Positions 1-5,254 of a DNA stretch of 5,254 nucleotides are shown in pieces. Made by a program: the position numbers and the translations under genes. The notes beneath the pieces are model-generated. The model was given only the letters and a program-made list of their open reading frames with translations, was not told the DNA's origin and made no database searches. The DNA comes from Chloroflexota bacterium (lineage in GTDB: Bacteria; Chloroflexota; Limnocylindria; Limnocylindrales; CSP1-4): positions 1 through 5,254 of the forward strand of contig JANYAA010000230.1 of assembly GCA_025355255.1 (NCBI GenBank). Direction: 5' to 3'. Numbering within the stretch: the stretch's first letter is position 1; the number at the start of each line of letters is the position of its first letter.

Positions 1-15
1 CGCCAGGCCTGCCGG

Positions 16-1395
16 GTGGCCGCCCGATCGCTGCTTGCGGCGGGGACGGTTCTGTTCCTGCTGGCCCTGCCGGCTGCGGCAATCGGTCCCGCGACCGGTC
101 CCGTTGTGATGGTCCTCCACGCCACCGGTGTCGTGGACGGCGCGATGGCTGGCTATATCGCGGGTGGCGTCGCGGCCGCCGGCGATGGCGCCGCCGCCGC
201 CGTGGTAATCCAGCTGGACACGCCCGGCGGCAGCCTTGACGCGATGAGCCAGATCACTACGGCGCTCCTTGAGGCGAAGGTCCCCGTCATCGTCTGGGTG
301 GCACCTGCGGGCGGCAAGGCCGCGAGTGCGGGCACGTTCATCACTCTCGCGGGCAATCTCGCCTTCATGGCCAGCGGCACCAGTATCGGGGCGGCCTCGC
401 CGGTGAACAGCAGCGGCGGCGACATCACCGGCACCGAGGGCCTCAAGGTCCGCAACTACGCAATCTCCGCCATCACCGCCATCGCGCAGGCACGCGGCCG
501 GAACGTGGCGTGGGCAGTTGACGCGGTTGCCAACGCGCGCGCCTCATCAGCCACGGAAGCTGTGGCCGAGCATGTGGTGGACGGCATCGCCGACACGCTG
601 GACGCCGTCCTCACGGCCGCAAGCGGGCGCACGGTCACGGTGGCCGGTGGGGCGACCGCGACGTTGGCCGTGTCGCTGCACGGCCCCCTGCCTGCGGTTG
701 TGCAGGAGGCGCCGATGAACCCAGCGCTCTCGCTCTTCCACCTGCTCTCGGACCCGAATATCGCGTTTGTGCTCTTCGTCATCGGCCTTGGCGGGCTCCT
801 GCTCGAGTTCATCAACCCGTCGCTTGTGGCGGGGATCACCGGGGCCATTTCTCTCGTCTTGGCGTTCATCGGCTTCGGCAGCCTCCCGCTCAACGTAGGC
901 GGCCTCGTGCTCGTGGCCATTGGATTGGTGCTCTTCGCGCTCGAGACGCAGATCACCAGCCACGGCCTGCTTACCCTTGGCGGTCTTGTTGCCTTCGTGC
1001 TTGGCGCGGGCGCCGTCTATACCCGCCCGCTCGACCCGACTGCGCCCTTCGTCCAAGTGGCGTGGCCGGTGACAGCGGTTGTCGCGCTCGCCATGGCGGC
1101 GCTGATGGCGGGGTTCGCATGGATCGCCGTCCGAACGCGCTCCATGGCGGCCCCCAAGGTCAGTGTGGCCGCGCACATGGTGCCCGGCGCCGCTGGCGTC
1201 GTTGAAGCCCCGATCAATCCGCTCGGGACTGTTCTGCTCGCCTCGGAGGCCTGGAGCGCCAGGTCGGCCGATGGCATGCCGCTCGCGCGCGGTCGCCGCG
1301 TCCGGCTCGTCAGCCTTGACGGTCTCACCGCCGTCGTCACCCCGGAGGCCGCCGACTTGGACGGCGCCCTGCCCCACGGAGAGGAGTCGTCGTAG
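16..1395 (+). CDS. NfeD-family membrane-bound serine protease (ClpP-class, NfeD1b type)
   Basis: Membrane serine protease predicted to cut hydrophobic segments of partner membrane proteins, chiefly the slipin encoded next. Residues 5-22 look like a signal peptide or N-terminal anchor ending at LPAAA. Residues 28-205 match the ClpP/SppA-like fold: LDTPGGSL at 68-74 region, the nucleophile motif KAASAGT with Ser104, SIGAASPV at 123-130, and the probable general base Lys144, 40 residues later, as in Ser-Lys dyads of this family. Residues 245-372 hold about five hydrophobic helices, and residues 388-446 resemble the soluble OB-like NfeD domain. The 459-aa length is normal for the long form. The next gene begins directly after the stop, so the two are probably co-transcribed. 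The GTG at 16 has no visible ribosome binding site and the frame stays open to the window edge, so the true start may lie upstream. Family assignment is firm; the substrate is inferred from the archaeal PH1510/PH1511 pair. Confidence 0.93.
   Translation: MAARSLLAAGTVLFLLALPAAAIGPATGPVVMVLHATGVVDGAMAGYIAGGVAAAGDGAAAAVVIQLDTPGGSLDAMSQITTALLEAKVPVIVWVAPAGGKAASAGTFITLAGNLAFMASGTSIGAASPVNSSGGDITGTEGLKVRNYAISAITAIAQARGRNVAWAVDAVANARASSATEAVAEHVVDGIADTLDAVLTAASGRTVTVAGGATATLAVSLHGPLPAVVQEAPMNPALSLFHLLSDPNIAFVLFVIGLGGLLLEFINPSLVAGITGAISLVLAFIGFGSLPLNVGGLVLVAIGLVLFALETQITSHGLLTLGGLVAFVLGAGAVYTRPLDPTAPFVQVAWPVTAVVALAMAALMAGFAWIAVRTRSMAAPKVSVAAHMVPGAAGVVEAPINPLGTVLLASEAWSARSADGMPLARGRRVRLVSLDGLTAVVTPEAADLDGALPHGEESS
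1378..1386 (+). promoter_or_regulatory. Ribosome binding site for the slipin gene
   Basis: GGAGAGGAG lies 9 nt before the ATG at 1396, inside the last codons of the protease gene. It is the only clear purine-rich Shine-Dalgarno sequence in front of any start in this window. It supports the ATG chosen for the slipin and suggests strong independent initiation on the shared transcript. Confidence 0.75.
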
Positions 1396-2286
1396 ATGGA
1401 TGGCGCTATCGCCCTGTCGATCCTGGTTGTCGCGCTGGTGGTGGTGCTCCTGCTGCTGTACCTGAGCGTGCGGATCGTGCAGCAGTACGAGCAGATGGTG
1501 GTCTTCCGCCTCGGCAAGACCACCGAGGAGATGGTCCGCGGTCCGGGCCTCCGGTTCCTGATCCCAATCATCGACCGCCCAGTGAAGGTTGACGTCCGCG
1601 AGCAGTTCATCGAGGTCCCCAGCCAGACCACGATCACCAAGGACAACGCGCCCATCAACGTTGACTTCCTCATCTACTGGCGCATCTCCGACCCGCTCAA
1701 GAGCGTGGTCAACGTGGCGTACTTCGCGGGCGCCCTGCAGGGCGTCGCAACCACAACGCTGCGCGCTGTGATCGGCGACATCCTCCTTGACGATGTGCTC
1801 TCGAAGCGCGAGCAGATCAACGAGGTGCTGCGCACCAAGCTCGACGAGGTCACCGAGCGCTGGGGCGGCAAGATCACCACCGTGGAGATCCGCGAGATCA
1901 CGCCGCCGCGCGACGTGCAGGACGCGATGAACCGCCAGCTCTCTGCGGAGCGGACGCGGCGCGCGGTGATCACGGAGTCCGAGGGCGCTCGGCAATCGGC
2001 GATCAACGTGGCTGAAGGCCAGAAGCAGTCCGAGATCCTCAAGGCCGAGGGTGAGCGCCAGGCGGCAATCCTGCGGGCCGAGGGCTTCAGCCAGGCACTG
2101 GAGCGGATCTACGCGGCCGCCCACGGGATTGACGAGAAGACGATGGCCCTGCAGTACCTCGAAGCGCTCAAGGCGCTGGGCGCCAGCCCGTCAACCAAGT
2201 TCGTGATCCCGACGGAGTTCACCAACCTCGCCAACCGCATCAGCGGCTACGTCGCCGACGGCATGTCCGGCAAGAGTGCGGGCTGA
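1396..2286 (+). CDS. Slipin/stomatin-like SPFH (band 7) membrane protein
   Basis: SPFH-domain protein that forms large oligomeric membrane assemblies and is the usual partner of NfeD-type proteases. One N-terminal membrane helix (residues 5-25) is followed by the band 7 domain (about 27-190), with recognisable stretches QQYEQMVVFRLGK (29-41), GPGLRFLIPIID (49-60) and the VEIREITPP segment (163-171). Residues 196-239 consist of four 11-residue repeats starting EG (E196, E207, E218, E229), a long helix typical of the family. The C-terminus contains the usual hydrophobic TKFVIP strand (267-272). At 296 aa it is close to the longer QmcA-like members rather than the shortest slipins. The ATG directly abuts the upstream stop and has a good ribosome binding site. 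Its role, by family, is membrane-domain organisation or membrane protein quality control; no specific substrate can be read from the sequence. Confidence 0.94.
   Translation: MDGAIALSILVVALVVVLLLLYLSVRIVQQYEQMVVFRLGKTTEEMVRGPGLRFLIPIIDRPVKVDVREQFIEVPSQTTITKDNAPINVDFLIYWRISDPLKSVVNVAYFAGALQGVATTTLRAVIGDILLDDVLSKREQINEVLRTKLDEVTERWGGKITTVEIREITPPRDVQDAMNRQLSAERTRRAVITESEGARQSAINVAEGQKQSEILKAEGERQAAILRAEGFSQALERIYAAAHGIDEKTMALQYLEALKALGASPSTKFVIPTEFTNLANRISGYVADGMSGKSAG
1981..2112 (+). repeat. Four 33-nt coding repeats (11-residue coiled-coil repeats) in the slipin
   Basis: Four consecutive 33-nt units encode 11-residue repeats starting at E196, E207, E218 and E229 of the slipin: EGARQSAINVA, EGQKQSEILKA, EGERQAAILRA and a divergent EGFSQALERIY. 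Glu-Gly, a Gln at position 5 and an aliphatic pair near positions 8-9 recur in the first three. An 11-residue period is expected of a long, nearly straight helical coiled coil, as known for the helical wall of SPFH cages. The nucleotide sequences have diverged, so this is a protein-level repeat and not a recent duplication. Confidence 0.8.
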
Positions 2287-3289
2287 CAGGCGCCTCGCGC
2301 TGATGGCGGCGGCACCGGTCGCCGCCATCGGGACTGGTCTCGCTGCGGTGATCGTGGCGCGGCCGATTGCCGACAGGCTTGCTCGGCGGCTGATGGCGGC
2401 GCCGCGCCGTCTGCCCAGCGAGGCCTCGCTCGCTCCCGCGCTCGACGCGCTCGGCGGCGAGGTTGTCTTCTTGCGCGCCCGCGACGGGGTGCAGCTGGCG
2501 GGACGCTGGCTGCCTGCCGACGCGGCTGCTGCACTGCCCGGCTGGGCGCTTGACCCCCGCGAGGCCATCCTGCTCCTACACGGATGGAACGGGTCCATCG
2601 CACCGGACTTGGTCGAGTTCGGCCCATTTCTCCGGTCGATCGCCGGGGTGCTTGGGCTTGATTTCCGCGGGCACGGAGGCTCGGCCGGCGGCCCGACGAC
2701 CTTTGGGCTGCTGGAGGTAGAGGATGTCGCAGGGGCACTCGCCTGGCTGGGGGAGCGCGGGATCCGGCGGGTGGCCCTCGTGGGCTCCTCGATGGGCGGC
2801 ATCACCGCCCTTGCGGCGCTTGCGGTGCTTGGCGACGGTCGACTGGCGGCAGCCGATGCCGATCGCGACGCGCCGGCTGCGTCGATCGCTGCCCCGCGCC
2901 CGAGGATCACTGGCATCGTCGCAGATTCGGTGGCGCCGACGCTCGAGGTGGCGGTCGGATCGCGCATCCGGGCGCCCTTCGGCCGGCGCGTTGCGGCCAG
3001 GGCATTCGGGCGGTTCCCGGCGCTGGTGGGCGGGGACCCTCGCGGGCTCGAGCCGATCAACGCCATCGTGCTGGCCGAGGATGTTCCGGTGCTTCTTGTC
3101 CACGGCACAGACGACGAGCTGGTCCCCCTCGCCGAGGCGCAGCGTCTTGCGGATGCGGCGCCAGCGGGCGTCAGACGCCTCGTGATCGAAGGCGCCACGC
3201 ACGGCAAAGGCCATGCTGCAGATCCCACGGGTTGGGAGGGTGCCGCGGGCGAGGTGCTGCGGGCGGGCTTTATGGCGGCGCGCGGCTAG
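2276..3289 (+). CDS. Membrane-anchored alpha/beta hydrolase (serine hydrolase)
   Basis: Predicted serine hydrolase of the alpha/beta fold, substrate unknown (esterase, lipase or peptidase activity all possible). Residues 9-29 form a hydrophobic helix followed by Arg-rich residues 34-45, so it is probably anchored in the membrane. The oxyanion-loop motif LLHGWNGS is at 100-107, GLDFRGHGGS at 127-136, the nucleophile elbow GSSMGG at 170-175 with Ser172, the acid in HGTDDELVP at 276-284 (probably Asp280) and the base His309 in GATHGKG. The triad is therefore complete. The segment 185-210 is Ala/Asp-rich and looks like an insertion near the cap region. The GTG start overlaps the slipin gene by 11 nt, suggesting translational coupling. 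An in-frame ATG at 2303 would remove nine residues and still keep the hydrophobic helix; neither start has a strong ribosome binding site. The 337-aa length is ordinary. Fold and triad are firm; the link to the protease-slipin pair is inferred from position only. Confidence 0.9.
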   Translation: MRADRRLALMAAAPVAAIGTGLAAVIVARPIADRLARRLMAAPRRLPSEASLAPALDALGGEVVFLRARDGVQLAGRWLPADAAAALPGWALDPREAILLLHGWNGSIAPDLVEFGPFLRSIAGVLGLDFRGHGGSAGGPTTFGLLEVEDVAGALAWLGERGIRRVALVGSSMGGITALAALAVLGDGRLAAADADRDAPAASIAAPRPRITGIVADSVAPTLEVAVGSRIRAPFGRRVAARAFGRFPALVGGDPRGLEPINAIVLAEDVPVLLVHGTDDELVPLAEAQRLADAAPAGVRRLVIEGATHGKGHAADPTGWEGAAGEVLRAGFMAARG

Positions 3290-3474
3290 CGCGACCGGCC
3301 GATCGACCACCAGATCCCGAACGACTATCGCGACGGGATCGCGGTGTTCAACACCGGCGCCCGGGTATGGGCGACCGAGCGGACTGGATCCTCGGCACGT
3401 CGATCACGGACTTCGCCAAGGCCATCGCGAAGCTCGGCATCCGGAGGGCCAGAGGGCCGAAGTCCGCCGCATAA
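3290..3474 (+). pseudogene. Frameshifted 3' remnant of an unrecognised gene
   Basis: The reading frame directly after the hydrolase stop (codons from 3290) gives a protein-like stretch that includes IPNDYRDGIAVFNTGARVW and has G or C at nearly all third codon positions as far as about 3380. From there that frame degenerates into Ser/Arg/Pro-rich sequence. A different frame, one base back, takes over with RADWILGTSITDFAKAIAKL and related residues, again with G/C third positions, and ends at TAA 3472-3474. The simplest reading is one ancestral gene with a single-base loss (or equivalent) near 3377-3384 and no 5' end: the first frame has no good start and is preceded by the hydrolase stop. A sequencing error is possible but would not restore the missing start. 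A 35-aa ORF from ATG 3367 is an alternative reading but lacks a ribosome binding site. I do not recognise the family. Confidence 0.55.
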
Positions 3475-3504
3475 GCACCTGATAAGCGGCCGCTAAGTGG
3501 CTGC
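3472..3504 (+). repeat. Three tandem 11-bp units upstream of comM (possible operator)
   Basis: Three adjoining units, TAAGCACCTGA, TAAGCGGCCGC and TAAGTGGCTGC, start at 3472, 3483 and 3494. They share TAAG at positions 1-4, C at 8 and G at 10. The 11-bp spacing places each unit on the same face of the DNA, as in direct-repeat sites of OmpR/PhoB-type response regulators. The array ends 15 nt before the comM GTG and just before a possible -10 element. Because 11 is not a multiple of three, the three TAA triplets also stop all three forward frames. Operator function is inference; the first unit doubles as the stop codon of the upstream remnant. Confidence 0.4.
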
Positions 3505-3507
3505 GCG

Positions 3508-3513
3508 TAGGGT
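3508..3513 (+). promoter_or_regulatory. Possible -10 element of a leaderless comM promoter
   Basis: TAGGGT fits the TANNNT pattern and is separated by 6 nt from the GTG at 3520, the distance at which transcription would start at or very near the start codon. No convincing -35 hexamer is seen 17-19 nt upstream; that position is occupied by the 11-bp repeats, which would suit activator-dependent transcription. The sequence before the GTG (GGGTGCGAG) is only a poor ribosome binding site, which is compatible with leaderless initiation. Confidence 0.35.
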
Positions 3514-3519
3514 GCGAGC

Positions 3520-5085
3520 GTGCTTGCTGTCGTCCTTTCTGCCACGCTCCACGGGCTGTCCGGCCGTGTGGTCCGCGTTGAGGTTGACGTCGCGCCCGGA
3601 CTGCCCGGATTCACGATCGTTGGCCTGCCGGATGCCGCCCTGTCGGAGGCGCGTGAACGCGTCCGCGGTGCCCTCCGCAACTCCGGCTATCGGCACCCGC
3701 CGCGGCGCATCACGGTGAACCTCGCCCCGGCCGAGATCCGCAAGGCGGGTGCATCGCTGGACCTTGCCATCGCGTTCGGCATCCTGCTCGGCTCGGAGCA
3801 GGTGAGTGCTGTTGAAGGGCAATGGGCCCTGATCGGCGAGGTGGGGCTTGGCGGGGAGGTCCGGACCATCCCGGGCGTCTTGCCGATGGTGCTTGCGCTG
3901 CGGGACGCTGGTGCCGGGCGAATTCTGGTTCCGGCGGGATCTGCGCGTGAGGCGGCACTGGCGCCAGGCGTTGAGACGCTCCCAGTCGAGAGCCTGGCTG
4001 ACGCGGTTGCGGCCCTGCGGCCAAGCCGCGCACGCCGGACAGCACCTCTCCAGTTGCCCCGCGCGGGCGGGTCGCCGGCCCTGCAGACACGTCTGGCACC
4101 AGAGCGAGGCGGGGATCAAGCACCGGTGGACCTGGGCGACGTGCGGGGACAGGCGGCTGCGCGGCGCGGGCTGGAGATCGCGTTGGCCGGCGGCCACGCC
4201 ATGCTGATGATCGGCCCTCCCGGCGCGGGCAAGACCCTGCTCGCCAGGACCATCCCGGGTTTGCTGCCGGATCTGGATGACCGCTCCGCCTTGGAGGCGA
4301 CGGTCGTCGCCTCGGTGGCGTCTGAGGAACCGATAGAGGAGCTCGTTCGGCGCCCGCCCGTGCGCAGCCCGCACCACACGATCTCCTACGCCGGGATGGT
4401 TGGCGGTGGGCCGCGGCTGTCGCCGGGCGAGGTGACGTTGGCCGACCAGGGTGTCCTGGTCTGCGACGAGTTGCCTGAGTTTGGCCGCGACGTGCTGGAG
4501 GCGCTGCGCCAGCCCCTGGAGGAGGGGAGCGTCGCCGTCGTGCGGGTTGGCAGGTGGGCCGCGTTTCCTGCGCGCTTCACGTTCATCGCCGCGATGAACC
4601 CGTGCCCGTGCGGCCAGGCCGGGTCGCGTGACCGCGCGTGCAGTTGCCCGCCCGGGGTTCCCGGCCGGTATCTGCGCAGGGTGTCCGGACCGTTGCGGGA
4701 CAGGCTTGACCTGTGGGTGGCGATGGATCGCGTCTCGCCGGAGGTACTGCTCCGAAGTCCGGAACCAGAGACCTCGGCCGTGGTGGCAACGCGTATCGCT
4801 CTTGCCCGAGACCGCCAGCGCGGGCGAGCCGGTGGTGTACCCAACGGCAGACTCGCTGGCAGGGTGCTCGCCCGGGCCTGTGGGCTGACCTCGGACACGA
4901 GAGCGCGCGCCGTGCGGCTGGCCGAACGAGAGGGCCTGTCCGGGCGCGGCACGGAGCGGCTTCTGCGGGTGGCGCGCACGATCGCAGACCTCGAGGACCA
5001 CGCCGTCGTGCTTGCCAGCGACCTCAACGAGGCCGCCAGGTTCCGCGCGCCCGTGGACGCGCAGGCGCTGGGAAGAAGCGCCTGA
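3520..5085 (+). CDS. comM: ComM/YifB family AAA+ Mg-chelatase-like ATPase
   Basis: Hexameric AAA+ motor that, in studied species, promotes branch migration so that incoming single-stranded DNA is integrated over longer tracts during natural transformation. Domain order is complete. The N-terminal Lon-protease-like ChlI domain spans about 1-168, with GLPGFTIVGLPDAAL at 27-41. A variable linker (169-203) follows. The ATPase core has Walker A GPPGAGKT at 232-239, Walker B GVLVCDELPEF at 311-321 (Asp316, Glu317; Cys315 where Leu is usual) and the family signature AMNPCPCG at 358-365. A second Cys pair at 374 and 376 could complete a four-Cys metal site with 362 and 364. The GPLRDRLDL segment is at 390-398, and the C-terminal Mg-chelatase domain (about 425-508) includes LLRVARTIADLE. 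The 521 aa match the family's usual length. An in-frame TAG at 3508 leaves GTG 3520 as the first possible start, and it begins with the typical MLAVVLSATLHGL. dprA follows with overlapping stop and start. Confidence 0.96.
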   Translation: MLAVVLSATLHGLSGRVVRVEVDVAPGLPGFTIVGLPDAALSEARERVRGALRNSGYRHPPRRITVNLAPAEIRKAGASLDLAIAFGILLGSEQVSAVEGQWALIGEVGLGGEVRTIPGVLPMVLALRDAGAGRILVPAGSAREAALAPGVETLPVESLADAVAALRPSRARRTAPLQLPRAGGSPALQTRLAPERGGDQAPVDLGDVRGQAAARRGLEIALAGGHAMLMIGPPGAGKTLLARTIPGLLPDLDDRSALEATVVASVASEEPIEELVRRPPVRSPHHTISYAGMVGGGPRLSPGEVTLADQGVLVCDELPEFGRDVLEALRQPLEEGSVAVVRVGRWAAFPARFTFIAAMNPCPCGQAGSRDRACSCPPGVPGRYLRRVSGPLRDRLDLWVAMDRVSPEVLLRSPEPETSAVVATRIALARDRQRGRAGGVPNGRLAGRVLARACGLTSDTRARAVRLAEREGLSGRGTERLLRVARTIADLEDHAVVLASDLNEAARFRAPVDAQALGRSA

Positions 5086-5254
5086 TGCTCGGCGTTGGCC
5101 CTCGGGGCCCCCTCGGTCGTGACGGCCCTGGCGATGCCGGCGGCCCCCGGCGCCTGACGGAGCGCGACGCTTGGGTGCTCGTTGCCGGTGTGACCGGGGT
5201 TGGCCCGGTGTCGTTTGGCAGGCTTCTCGGGGTGTTCGGCAGCGCCGCCGGGAT
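5085..5254 (+). CDS. dprA: DprA/Smf DNA-processing protein, N-terminal part (cut by window end)
   Basis: Start of the gene for DprA, which binds incoming single-stranded DNA and loads RecA in natural transformation. Only 56 complete codons are visible. After a Gly/Pro/Arg-rich tail (residues 1-24) comes LTERDAWVLVAGVTGVGPVSFGRLLGVFGSAAG, whose GVGPVSFGRLL part matches the helix-hairpin-helix/SAM-like domain that opens many DprA proteins. The Rossmann-like DNA-binding core lies beyond the window. ATG 5085 shares one base with the comM stop (TGATG), suggesting translational coupling. The low-complexity tail is longer than in many homologues, so a later start cannot be excluded. The comM-dprA order is common in bacteria and supports the call. 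Confidence 0.85.
   Translation, partial: MLGVGPRGPLGRDGPGDAGGPRRLTERDAWVLVAGVTGVGPVSFGRLLGVFGSAAG

Noticed and set aside
547..2124. 525-codon open frame on the minus strand across the protease and slipin genes
   Set aside because: It is the antisense shadow of two well-recognised genes in GC-rich sequence. Its translation is rich in Arg, His, Asp and Gly with no recognisable domain, and it spans the junction of two unrelated genes.
2247..3310. Minus-strand open frames opposite the alpha/beta hydrolase
   Set aside because: Several overlapping antisense frames exist, but the plus-strand gene has all the catalytic motifs, and the antisense translations are Ser/Arg/Pro/Ala-rich with no domain.
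3232..3474. 80-codon ORF starting inside the end of the hydrolase gene
   Set aside because: Its first half overlaps the hydrolase out of frame and reads as Arg/Gly-rich noise. Only the part after about 3376 looks coding, which fits the frameshifted remnant better.
3485..3494. Perfect 10-bp palindrome AGCGGCCGCT as a terminator or operator
   Set aside because: There is no room for a loop beyond a 3-bp stem, and no T-run follows. It is also explained by the overlap of two 11-bp repeat units, so no separate feature is called.
3493..5001. 502-codon open frame on the minus strand opposite comM
   Set aside because: It lies almost wholly opposite the clearly recognised comM gene. The translation is low-complexity Arg/Pro/Gly/His-rich and has no recognisable motif, as expected for a high-GC shadow.

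Overview
This is a high-GC window with G or C at most third codon positions. All genes are on the + strand and tightly packed, with GTG starts common. The style fits a GC-rich, free-living bacterium. The gene order and composition suggest a Chloroflexota lineage or a high-GC actinobacterium-like organism, but no rRNA or other marker is present, so this is a weak inference.

Left half (about 1-3289): a compact operon of three membrane-associated proteins. First is an NfeD-family membrane serine protease (ClpP-like protease domain, multipass membrane region, C-terminal OB-like domain). Next is a slipin/stomatin-type SPFH protein whose ATG directly follows the protease stop codon. Last is a membrane-anchored alpha/beta hydrolase that overlaps the slipin gene by 11 nt. 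The protease-slipin pair is a classic conserved partnership in bacteria and archaea. In the archaeal example the protease cleaves the C-terminal part of its slipin. The hydrolase is the less standard third member.

Middle (about 3290-3519): this short gap is not empty. It holds what looks like the decayed 3' part of an unrecognised gene. A strongly coding-like stretch runs in one frame directly after the hydrolase stop, and the signal moves to another frame near 3377-3384 and ends at a TAA at 3472-3474. Right after it are three tandem 11-bp units beginning TAAG (3472-3504), then a possible -10 hexamer (TAGGGT, 3508-3513) 6 nt before the next GTG start. This suggests a regulated and possibly leaderless promoter.

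Right half (3520-5254): comM (yifB), encoding the AAA+ Mg-chelatase-like protein that promotes branch migration during natural transformation, followed by the start of dprA (smf), joined by a TGATG stop/start overlap and cut by the window end. Together they encode late steps of DNA uptake: DprA delivers incoming single strands to RecA and ComM extends the integrated tract. No mobile elements, CRISPR arrays, tRNA or rRNA genes were seen.
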